The translations under genes and the position numbers were made by a program. The notes beneath the pieces were generated by a model. The model was given only the letters and a program-made list of their open reading frames with translations, did no database searches and was not told the origin of the DNA. Positions 1 to 6,099 of a DNA stretch of 6,178 nucleotides are shown one piece after another (the stretch's first letter is position 1; every line of letters starts with the position of its first letter). The DNA lies in assembly GCA_028284845.1 (NCBI GenBank), contig JANQQY010000537.1:1-6178 (forward strand), given 5' to 3'. This stretch comes from Spirochaetales bacterium. GTDB taxonomy: Bacteria > Spirochaetota > Spirochaetia > DSM-27196 > SLST01.

Positions 1-1
1 C

Positions 2-757
2 TGCAAGCGTCTCGGACAGCCTCTCTGGCAAGTACTCGGCGGTCCGGTGCGAGAGCGTGTGACTGCTTACAACACAGACGTTGGATGGCTTAGCTTTCCT
101 GCCGACACCCTTGTCGATAATGTGCGCGGCGCGATCGAATCCGGCTTCACGGCGGTCAAGATAAAGGTTGGAGCGGCAGAGCTGCGGACCGATATCGAAC
201 GATGTGAGCGGGTGCGAAAGGAACTTGGTCCGAACCACGCACTCGCAACCGACGCGAACGGAAAGTGGGATCTGCCTACTGCGCAGCGCTTTGCTCGCGA
301 GACCAACGGCCTCGATCTCCTCTGGATCGAAGAGCCGCTCTGGTACGACAACGTACAGGCCCACGAACAACTTGCTAGCACGACACAGTTGCCAATTGCC
401 CTCGGTGAGCAGATGTACACACCGCAGGCGTTGGCCGAGTTTGTTGCGCGCGGTGCACTCCACTTTGCTCAGCCTGATGTCACGCGCATTGGAGGCGTCA
501 CCGGCCTTGTCCAGGCAGCCGAGCACGCACGCTCGGCAGGGCTACCGGTCGCTGCACACGCAGGCGAGATGAGCCAGGTTCACGTGCATGTCGCCTACGC
601 CCTGCCCAACCATACGATGCTCGAGTACATCCCGTGGATTGCAGAGCATTTTGCGGAGCCGGCAATTGTCGTGGACGGGATGTTCGTCCGCCCGGAGCAA
701 CCCGGCTGCTCAACGACACCAACGCAACATGCGTGGGAAACGTACCGCGTTGGGTAG
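2..757 (+). CDS. Mandelate racemase/muconate lactonizing enzyme family protein (enolase superfamily), 5'-truncated by the window edge
   Basis: The reading frame is open from base 2, and its first codons (KRLGQPLWQVLGGPV) are the conserved family segment leading into the barrel. The GTG at 47 is therefore internal and the true start lies outside the window. Numbering from that GTG, the barrel carries the complete mandelate-racemase-subgroup active site: KIK (Lys38, Lys40), the three metal-binding acids Asp69 (TDAN), Glu95 (IEEP) and Glu121 (GEQ), the Asp144/His171 dyad, and Glu193. In this family these residues bind Mg2+ and abstract the proton alpha to a carboxylate. Members are usually sugar-acid dehydratases, racemases or epimerases in the cytoplasm. 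The substrate cannot be read from this sequence. Family members run to about 360-400 residues, so roughly the N-terminal capping domain is missing. The gene converges on the oxidoreductase gene with 10 bp between stops. The fold and subgroup are firm; a dehydratase role is inferred from the family and the neighbours. Confidence 0.93.
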   Translation, partial: CKRLGQPLWQVLGGPVRERVTAYNTDVGWLSFPADTLVDNVRGAIESGFTAVKIKVGAAELRTDIERCERVRKELGPNHALATDANGKWDLPTAQRFARETNGLDLLWIEEPLWYDNVQAHEQLASTTQLPIALGEQMYTPQALAEFVARGALHFAQPDVTRIGGVTGLVQAAEHARSAGLPVAAHAGEMSQVHVHVAYALPNHTMLEYIPWIAEHFAEPAIVVDGMFVRPEQPGCSTTPTQHAWETYRVG

Positions 758-767
758 AACGCCGTTG

Positions 768-1535
768 TCAGGTCCGCCACGAGATGTCGCCCATGGCGCC
801 GCGCTCAATCGCGTCGACAGTCCGCATGGACAGGAGTGCCTCCTGAAGGGTTGGCGAGAGCCGGTCTCCGTTTTCGACTGAGTGTATGAATGAGAGAATC
901 TCCGCGTAGGATCCGTCCATCACGAATGGAGGTTGATCGTCGAACCGGCGTTCGAGTGTCAATGATCCCGACTGCATGATGGAGAGTGTCGAACCGAGTA
1001 CGTCGATCTCGATGCAGAAGTCATCCCCGACGATTTTACAGGGTTCGACGACTGCACCGGAATCCGGAGCGATCAGAAGGAGCGCCTTCGTCTTGGACCC
1101 ACATAGCTGCGCCGAGGCGCTTCTGCCTCCAGCCTTGGTCTGCCACCTCTCCGAGTAGACCTGCGTTACGCCGTCCATGAAGGAGAGTATCGTGTCGACG
1201 AGGTGAATGGCCGTTCCGGAAATGAAATAGTCCTCAAGCCGCGACACGCGAAGCATCCTCCCGGTGATCTGGAGTGCTTCCGCCTCGCTCCGGCCGCGAA
1301 GCCACTCTCGGGCGCCGACAACGGCAGGGTTGAAGCGTCGGTTGAGGGATACCATGTGCGGTGTGCCGTAGCTCTCGGCTGCTCGACTCAACTCGATAGC
1401 CTCCCCTACGGTTCGTCCCGGCGGCTTCTCAAGGAGCACTGGTATGCCAAGCGAGAGAAGCTCTCTCCCAATATCAAGGGTCAACTCCAATGGCGTGATG
1501 GCCACGATGGCGTCGGGCTTCTCTGCATCGATCAT
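768..1535 (-). CDS. Gfo/Idh/MocA family oxidoreductase lacking its N-terminal nucleotide-binding segment (possible pseudogene)
   Basis: This 255-residue frame is a Gfo/Idh/MocA-type NAD(P)-dependent sugar oxidoreductase from the middle of its Rossmann domain onward. It shows KPDAIVAITP near the N terminus, the family Glu-Lys-Pro motif at residues 36-38 (the Lys is catalytic in characterised members), the NRRFNP segment at 65-70, HLVD at 111-114, and a plausible beta-sheet C-terminal domain. Full-length members have about 330-380 residues and open with a GxGxxG dinucleotide-binding loop, which is absent here. The ATG at 1533-1535 is the only standard start in the frame. Family-like sequence (YAREFGF, HYTDFRR) nevertheless continues upstream of it to about 1634, where the frame meets TGA at 1635-1637. 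Without the binding loop the product should not bind NAD(P) normally, so either the gene is decayed or a sequence error hides its start. No ribosome binding site was recognised before the ATG. Family identity is firm; function is doubtful. Confidence 0.85.
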   Translation of the reverse strand: MIDAEKPDAIVAITPLELTLDIGRELLSLGIPVLLEKPPGRTVGEAIELSRAAESYGTPHMVSLNRRFNPAVVGAREWLRGRSEAEALQITGRMLRVSRLEDYFISGTAIHLVDTILSFMDGVTQVYSERWQTKAGGRSASAQLCGSKTKALLLIAPDSGAVVEPCKIVGDDFCIEIDVLGSTLSIMQSGSLTLERRFDDQPPFVMDGSYAEILSFIHSVENGDRLSPTLQEALLSMRTVDAIERGAMGDISWRT

Positions 1536-1768
1536 ACGCCGGAAGTCGGTGTAGTGACGGAGGAACCCGAACTCTCGCGCGTATCCGCCTGGGCGGAACG
1601 CGTGACGGCATGTTGCCGAACCGGGATCACTGAGTCAATCTTTGCCGGAGAGTCACTCATGCGCAGACAGCAACGTACGGTGTCCAACTTACGCGCCCGT
1701 TTCGGTGGGCTCTCCTCGACGCGGGCTCGCCTTTCGCCTGCCGAGTGTCGGTCGCGCGAGACGTGTGA
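1536..1768 (-). other. Oxidoreductase 5' remnant (1536-1634) and gene-free spacer (1638-1768) between divergent genes
   Basis: On the minus strand, bases 1536-1634 continue the oxidoreductase frame for 33 codons with family-like sequence: an LSDP segment resembling the end of the second Rossmann strand, then YAREFGF and YTDFRR. There is no ATG, GTG or TTG codon among them. A stop at 1635-1637 closes the frame. I translated the three minus-strand frames over 1638-1768 by eye. None contains a GxGxxG loop, so a simple one- or two-base frameshift does not restore the missing N terminus. The remaining 131 bp must hold the promoter of the gene starting at 1769, but I saw no convincing -35/-10 pair. 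Confidence 0.55.
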
Positions 1769-3091
1769 ATGAGCGGCGCCATCAGGCCCTACGAATCGAA
1801 TCCACGCTACTGGCAGTTTCGTGGCCGGCCGGTCTTCCCCTTAGGTGGAACGAAGGAGGACAATCTCTTTCAGATCCCCACGATCGACTCCCATCTTCGC
1901 GATCTTGCTGCTGCCGGCGGCAACTACGTACGGTGCACCATGTCGAGCAGAGACCCTGGCGATGTCTGGCCGCATGAAAAAGACGAAGAGACCGGCCTCT
2001 TCGATCTGGATACCCCCGGGAGTGAGTATTGGCACCGTATGGAGCGCTTCCTTGAGCTCACCCACGAGTACGGCATCATCGTTCAGATAGAACTCTGGGA
2101 CAGATTCGACTTTTCGCGAGATCCGTGGCAATCCAGCTCATGGAATCCCGTCAACAACGTGAACTACACTGAGGAAGAGACAGGACTTGCCACGGCGTAT
2201 CCGGAGCACCCTGGGCGCAACCAGCAGCCCTTTTTTTACAGCGTGCCCGCCCTGAACGATATGGCACCCGTCCTCCGATTCCAGATGCTCTTTCTTGAGG
2301 AGCTCATTCAGCGAACAGGCAGCTACGATCACGTACTCTACTGCGTTGACAATGAGACGAGCGGTGCTCCCGAATGGAGCGAGTACTGGGCGAAGCAGAT
2401 CATCGCTCGGCTTCCCCACGCGATGGTGACTGAGATGTGGGATCCTTGGGACCTTAGCGACCCCGTGCACGACCGGACCTTTGGGAATCCTCAGCTCTAC
2501 CGATTTGCAGATGTCTCGCAGAACAACCATAACGACGGTGACCTTCACTGGTCACATCTGCAGAGCCGCTGGCACGCGGTGGCCAAGGAGCCACGTCCGC
2601 TGAACATGGTGAAGATCTATGGTGCCGACGGCAACAAGTTCGGTCACTCCAACGATGAGGCTATAGGACGTTTCTGGCGCGGCCTGCTGGGCGGTGCCGC
2701 CGCGCTCCGCTTCCATCGCCCACCGTCCGGACTCGGGCTCAGCACAATCTCGCGCACCCAGATTGCCGCGGCCCGCTGTCTCTTTGACGTTGTGCCGCCA
2801 TGGGAACTTCGTCCCGACTCGGACTTCTCATGCTTCGGGAACCGGAAGCCGGATCACTCCTATTGTGCGGTTTCCGAGTCAGCTATCGTCATCTACCTGC
2901 CGCGCGGCGGAACCGTTTCCGTCCGCCTGGACCGATCCGTTCGGGTTTACTGGCTCGATCTGGAGCGGGCGGCTTGGGTTGACGACCCGGAGGACCCGAA
3001 GTCCAAAGAATCGCCTCCTTGTGTGCCGGACGGCGGGTTCGTAACAGTGATTGCCCCTTCGGAGGATCATTGGGTCGCGGTCCTGAAGTGA
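1769..3091 (+). CDS. Glycoside-hydrolase-like TIM-barrel protein with C-terminal beta domain, substrate unknown
   Basis: This 440-residue protein has no signal peptide or membrane segment, so a cytoplasmic location is likely. Residues 11-340 look like a clan-A-type (beta/alpha)8 barrel of an uncharacterised family. They include NPRYWQFRGRPVFPLGG at the start, GGNYVRCTMSSRD (50-62), a strand ending in QIELWDRFDF (106-115), DNETSG (194-199), TEMWDPWDLSDP (221-232), DVSQNNH (248-254) and KIYGAD (282-287). Glu196 after Asn195 matches the position of the acid/base Glu of clan-A hydrolases. Residues about 350-440 (IVIYLPRGGTVSVRLD, VYWLDLERAAW, the WVAVL end) resemble the beta-sandwich found after DUF4038-type hydrolases. 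The start is well fixed: an in-frame TGA lies directly before the ATG, and conserved sequence begins within about ten residues. No good ribosome binding site is visible. The enolase and oxidoreductase neighbours fit a sugar-catabolic setting. Hydrolase activity is inferred, not shown. Confidence 0.85.
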   Translation: MSGAIRPYESNPRYWQFRGRPVFPLGGTKEDNLFQIPTIDSHLRDLAAAGGNYVRCTMSSRDPGDVWPHEKDEETGLFDLDTPGSEYWHRMERFLELTHEYGIIVQIELWDRFDFSRDPWQSSSWNPVNNVNYTEEETGLATAYPEHPGRNQQPFFYSVPALNDMAPVLRFQMLFLEELIQRTGSYDHVLYCVDNETSGAPEWSEYWAKQIIARLPHAMVTEMWDPWDLSDPVHDRTFGNPQLYRFADVSQNNHNDGDLHWSHLQSRWHAVAKEPRPLNMVKIYGADGNKFGHSNDEAIGRFWRGLLGGAAALRFHRPPSGLGLSTISRTQIAAARCLFDVVPPWELRPDSDFSCFGNRKPDHSYCAVSESAIVIYLPRGGTVSVRLDRSVRVYWLDLERAAWVDDPEDPKSKESPPCVPDGGFVTVIAPSEDHWVAVLK

Positions 3092-3144
3092 GCGCGCATC
3101 AAGAACTACGCAAATGTCAATTTCTGTTTCGCACAACAACCGTT

Positions 3145-3150
3145 GGTGAT
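3145..3150 (+). promoter_or_regulatory. Weak putative ribosome binding site (GGTGAT) for the membrane protein gene
   Basis: GGTGAT matches the 3' part of the consensus Shine-Dalgarno sequence. It sits six bases before the GTG at 3157 and fifteen bases before the next in-frame ATG at 3166. It is the only argument for choosing the GTG start, and the match is short enough to be chance. Confidence 0.3.
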
Positions 3151-3156
3151 AGACTC

Positions 3157-3750
3157 GTGAACCAGATGAGTCGTCCCACGATTGCTGCATCACAAAGAAC
3201 AAGAGAGTGGAAGGTCCCCGCCGGCTTCAGGGCCGTCAGTGCCGTGTTTGGGTCCGTGGGGCTGATCGCAACGGCTGCCACTCTCTCTGAAGCGCTCTTT
3301 ATCCCGCTCGACTTCGTCCACCTCTCGGCAATCTCCATCTCAGTCATCTTCGCGGCCGCGAATCTATGGTTCACGTTCGTCGCGACGCCCCGTCGCTGGA
3401 TGGCGATGACCCAGGGAATCATCCTTGCGGTTCTTGGACTGATGATGTCGTTCTTTGCGGATCCGCCCTTTGTTTTTGGCTCTCTGGTCTACGGGGTCGC
3501 GCTGTGCCTGCTCCTCGTGCAGGGGGCAATCGCGAGTTTCAAGGTCCTTGTCTTTCTTCTCCTCGCCGGACTCATCCTTGACGTATCCGCAGCGATTATT
3601 CTGACGCCCGAGGCGCTTGGAGACATTGTCCGTGTCACGATCATCCCGCTCGGGATGTACGCGGTGATCGCGTTTGGTATTGGGCTGGAGGTGATTCGAT
3701 TGCGGGCCAAAGAGGAGTCCACGAACCGGGACCAACCCAACGAGCAGTAG
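3157..3750 (+). CDS. Integral membrane protein with about six transmembrane helices, function unknown
   Basis: I do not recognise this protein. From the GTG it is 197 residues; from the alternative ATG at 3166 it is 194. The frame stays open back to 3019, but that would run deep into the preceding gene, and the extra residues are not hydrophobic. Numbered from the ATG, hydrophobic stretches lie at about 21-44, 51-71, 80-97, 103-121, 125-147 and 155-177. They are flanked by a charged N terminus (RTREWK) and a hydrophilic tail rich in Arg, Lys, Glu and Asn (RLRAKEESTNRD). Both ends would be on the same side, probably cytoplasmic by the positive-inside rule. No transporter signature, catalytic motif or binding motif is visible. 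It follows the hydrolase-like gene after 65 bp and precedes the acetyltransferase gene by 12 bp, so co-transcription with the latter is likely. Confidence 0.78.
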   Translation: MNQMSRPTIAASQRTREWKVPAGFRAVSAVFGSVGLIATAATLSEALFIPLDFVHLSAISISVIFAAANLWFTFVATPRRWMAMTQGIILAVLGLMMSFFADPPFVFGSLVYGVALCLLLVQGAIASFKVLVFLLLAGLILDVSAAIILTPEALGDIVRVTIIPLGMYAVIAFGIGLEVIRLRAKEESTNRDQPNEQ

Positions 3751-3762
3751 GCCCTATGCCCC

Positions 3763-4206
3763 ATGGACATTCGCTATACAGACGACCTTGATCGAATCTC
3801 CGCAGCACATCTCCACGGCTTCTTCGTGGGTTGGGCCCAGCCTCCCTCGCCGGCGACTCACCTTAGACTGCTCCACCAGAGCACCCACGCCCTGGTCGCG
3901 ATCGACGAGAGCTTGGGCTCGGTAGTCGGGTTTATCACGGCGCTCAGTGATGGCGTTCTGAGCGCGTACATCCCACTGCTTGAAGTGTTACCCGGCCACC
4001 GTGGGCATGGCATCGGGTCGGAGCTTGTCCGGCGAATGCTCGGGCGGCTTGACGGCTGCTACATGGTCGATCTGCTTTGCGACGAGAATCTGCAGTCGTT
4101 CTACGAGAAGTTGGGCATGCGGCGGGCTTCCGGGATGATGATCCGGGCGTACGCTCATCAGGCCGGCCCTCCTTCGGGATCTAGTTCCCCGCCGGCGGCC
4201 CAATAG
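3763..4206 (+). CDS. GNAT family N-acetyltransferase
   Basis: This 147-residue protein has the GNAT fold, which transfers an acetyl group from acetyl-CoA to an amine. The strand before the acetyl-CoA loop (YIPLLEVLP, 69-77) leads into HRGHGIGSELVRRML (79-93), whose R80-x-x-G83-x-G85 pattern is the pyrophosphate-binding motif A. The motif-B region follows (VDLLCDENLQSFYEKLGM, 102-119) with the usual Asn and Phe-Tyr-x-x-x-Gly-Met. Substrate specificity cannot be told; small stand-alone members act on amino acids, polyamines, antibiotics or proteins. The last 15 or so residues are Gly, Ser, Pro and Ala rich with no family character. Their final part is encoded inside the 3' end of the convergent thioesterase gene. 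An earlier ATG at 3756 is out of frame. No strong ribosome binding site is visible, so translation may be coupled to the gene 12 bp upstream. Confidence 0.88.
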   Translation: MDIRYTDDLDRISAAHLHGFFVGWAQPPSPATHLRLLHQSTHALVAIDESLGSVVGFITALSDGVLSAYIPLLEVLPGHRGHGIGSELVRRMLGRLDGCYMVDLLCDENLQSFYEKLGMRRASGMMIRAYAHQAGPPSGSSSPPAAQ

Positions 4207-4702
4207 CAGCTGCGAGCATCTGTGCGTGATCTCCCCACTTCTCCAGGGGCAGCGGACGCCCGGTCGCAGTAATCGCCGTCGCGGTGATTCGCGCCTCAAC
4301 GGCAAGGAGAAATGAGTTGAACTCGTCTGCCGTAAGGCGCGCAGCATGCGCGGCGAGCTCATCGTCGGTCTTTGCTCCCTGCTCCTCCCAGAGCCGAATC
4401 TCCTGGACAAATGCGAATCGCAGCTTTGTCACACGCTCCATCTGAACGGAGACGACAAAGTGATCGCCGCTCCTGAGAGGGCGCCGATAATCGATCTCAG
4501 CGCGGACGACGATTGGGTGGACGCCGGAGGCCGTGAGATCGGCGAATGAGACGCCGAGAGTTCGGAAGTAGCGGTGTCGGGCGTGCTCCAGGTAGTTCAT
4601 GTAGACCGAGTTGTTGACGATCGCTTCCATGTCGCACTCGTGATCGCGGACCTCCATGGGAAGCAGGAAGGGTGGGGTAGTGGGGCCGACGCTTCGACTC
4701 AT
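4181..4702 (-). CDS. Acyl-CoA thioesterase, 4HBT/YbgC-FadM-like hot-dog fold
   Basis: From the ATG at 4700-4702 this is a 173-residue single hot-dog-domain thioesterase, a family that hydrolyses acyl-CoA thioesters in the cytoplasm. Diagnostic are EVRDHECDMEAIVNNSVYMNY (split as EVRDHECD, 17-24, and IVNNSVYMNYLEHAR, 28-42), with Asp24 at the position of the catalytic Asp of 4-hydroxybenzoyl-CoA thioesterase. RAEIDYRRPLRSGD (67-80) is the conserved central-helix-to-sheet segment. Residues about 108-131, mostly charged and alanine-rich (KTDDELAAHAARLTADEF), lie between two core strands where relatives normally have a short turn. The frame is open up to 4816, but the longer version would run into the upstream hydrolase gene and adds no family sequence. 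The gene follows the serine hydrolase by 25 bp, in an apparent operon. No good ribosome binding site is seen. The acyl substrate is unknown. Confidence 0.88.
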   Translation of the reverse strand: MSRSVGPTTPPFLLPMEVRDHECDMEAIVNNSVYMNYLEHARHRYFRTLGVSFADLTASGVHPIVVRAEIDYRRPLRSGDHFVVSVQMERVTKLRFAFVQEIRLWEEQGAKTDDELAAHAARLTADEFNSFLLAVEARITATAITATGRPLPLEKWGDHAQMLAAAIGPPAGN

Positions 4703-4727
4703 GGCGAAGAGCGTAGCACGCGCGCGA

Positions 4728-6098
4728 TCACCATCGCCAACGCCTGGTCCGTTCACCACCGTGGACAATGTCGAACTCGCCATCCCTCTCAGACGCTTCA
4801 AAGACCAGCTCCTCACCCATCGACCCGAGCTGTAAAACAGTGGGATGGCGGAAGCTTGTTCCTTTCACATGGTCAAAGATCTGCATCGACTCCGAAGGGC
4901 TCGGAGAGCCAGGGGGGATTGTCACGAGTCTACCGCGAACCACACCGTAGAGATCTACTCCCCACGGGTCGCGATAGAATCCGGTGAGTGGTCGAATCTG
5001 CTCCGGCGCAATCGACTCTTGTGGCGTGAGCGAATCCCATTTCTCCTCGAGGGTCTTGATCATTCCTATGAGCCCTGAGAGGAGCGGCATTGCCGGACCG
5101 TCCGTCGCGTTCGTGAGTACGACCACGATCAGCTTGCGTGTCTGGTCGATTCCGGAGAGCGTGATGAATCCGGGGTATCCTCCTCCGTGACCCGCCACTT
5201 CTACGCCGTCATACGAGGTGCGCCGGAAGCCGATGCCCCAGTTGACCGTGCGATCCTGATACTGAAGGCGCTGCATCTCCCGTTTATCACGATCCGGAAG
5301 CAGCTCGTCGTTGCCAAACAGATGCGCTCGGTAGAAGCGGATCAGATCCGCAGCCGTGCTGCTGAATCCCGTGGCGGAGGCCATACCCTTCGCCTCTATA
5401 TGCGGGAGGCGCTCGCGTCTCTCCCCGGGAAACCGTGGGCCGTAGCCAACCGCATGAGCCGCCTCGTCTTCAGGCTGGTAGTCGGATCGGGTGTCTCTCA
5501 TCTCCAGCGGATCGAGGATCTCCCGTTGCACAAAGGCCTGGTACGGCATGCCGCTGATCGCCTCAATGATCATCCCGGCAATCGAGTAGGCGAAGTTGGA
5601 GTACTTGAGATGCTCACTTGACTCGAACGTGGTCGCGGATCCGGCCTTCACCTGCTCGCGAAGCCTGCCCGCGTCCGGGAAGTCGAAGGTAAGCCAATGC
5701 GCGGTCTCGCCGTCTCGGACCATTCCGCTCGAGTGCGTGAGGAGCTGGCGGATGCGGATGTGCCGGATGTTCTCGTCAGTATCCGATGTGAACCACGGCA
5801 AGTACTTCGACACTCGGTCGTCCAGGGAGAGTTGGTCTCGGCTGTAGAGGAGCATGATGGCCGTCGCCGTGAAGAGCTTCGAATGCGAGGCGATTCGGTA
5901 CATGGTGGAAGGGCTCGCAGGGAGACGGTTCTCAACGTCCGCGTATCCATAGCTCTTGGCAAACACGGTCTCGTCTTCCGCGAAGACTCCTACGGAGAAG
6001 CCGGGGAGCTCCTTGATGTAGCATTGGTACGAGAGCCAGTCGTCGATCAGCGCGGCGCCGGCGCTGATTCTCTCCTTGAGAGATTGGTTCGTGCTCAT
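4728..6098 (-). CDS. Serine hydrolase of the class C beta-lactamase/esterase family (MEROPS S12-like) with C-terminal beta domain
   Basis: This 456-residue protein carries the full active-site set of the penicillin-binding/beta-lactamase class C fold. Ser71-x-x-Lys74 (SHSK) provides the nucleophile and base, Tyr166-Ser-Asn168 is the second motif, and His304-Gly-Gly (GHGGGYPGF) stands for the KTG-type third motif. LLTHSSGM (119-126) and FSSTAADLIRFYRA (245-258) are further family landmarks. The HGG form and the lack of any signal peptide favour a cytoplasmic esterase, D-aminopeptidase or amidase over a periplasmic beta-lactamase. Residues about 365-456 look like a separate beta-rich domain (LTGFYRDPWG, LVFEASERDG) of the kind often appended to these hydrolases. 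The ATG at 6096-6098 was preferred to one 36 bases upstream because a strong ribosome binding site precedes it, and the longer version would overlap the preceding gene. The natural substrate is not evident. Confidence 0.93.
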   Translation of the reverse strand: MSTNQSLKERISAGAALIDDWLSYQCYIKELPGFSVGVFAEDETVFAKSYGYADVENRLPASPSTMYRIASHSKLFTATAIMLLYSRDQLSLDDRVSKYLPWFTSDTDENIRHIRIRQLLTHSSGMVRDGETAHWLTFDFPDAGRLREQVKAGSATTFESSEHLKYSNFAYSIAGMIIEAISGMPYQAFVQREILDPLEMRDTRSDYQPEDEAAHAVGYGPRFPGERRERLPHIEAKGMASATGFSSTAADLIRFYRAHLFGNDELLPDRDKREMQRLQYQDRTVNWGIGFRRTSYDGVEVAGHGGGYPGFITLSGIDQTRKLIVVVLTNATDGPAMPLLSGLIGMIKTLEEKWDSLTPQESIAPEQIRPLTGFYRDPWGVDLYGVVRGRLVTIPPGSPSPSESMQIFDHVKGTSFRHPTVLQLGSMGEELVFEASERDGEFDIVHGGERTRRWRW

Positions 6099-6099
6099 T

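Noticed and set aside
758..767. Terminator between the convergent enolase-family and oxidoreductase genes
   Set aside because: The gap is only 10 bp, and no hairpin with a T-run is visible there or in the flanking ends.
1203..1772. A 189-codon plus-strand open frame whose stop overlaps the next gene's ATG as ATGA, resembling an operon junction
   Set aside because: It lies antisense to clear oxidoreductase coding sequence, has no recognisable domain, and mixes Cys-, Arg- and Ser-rich stretches typical of a shadow frame.
2138..2548. A 136-codon minus-strand open frame
   Set aside because: It is antisense to the most conserved-looking part of the glycoside-hydrolase-like protein and shows no domain or start signal.
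3092..3156. A somewhat AT-richer 65-bp gap that might hold a promoter for the membrane protein gene
   Set aside because: No -35/-10 pair with good spacing was found, only a weak TAGACT-like hexamer; a short CAAC/GTTG inverted repeat is too small to mean anything.
4162..4196. GCCGGC at 4162-4167 and again at 4191-4196, a possible hairpin at the convergent junction that could act as a bidirectional terminator
   Set aside because: The six-base stem would have a 23-base loop and no T-run on either strand. Each copy is itself palindromic, as is common in GC-rich coding DNA.
5187..5621. A 144-codon plus-strand open frame
   Set aside because: It is entirely antisense to the conserved core of the serine hydrolase, whose active-site motifs fix the minus strand as coding.
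4728..6098. Calling the serine hydrolase a beta-lactamase resistance gene
   Set aside because: It has the class C fold motifs but HGG in place of the usual KTG and no signal peptide, which fits the broad esterase/peptidase members better.
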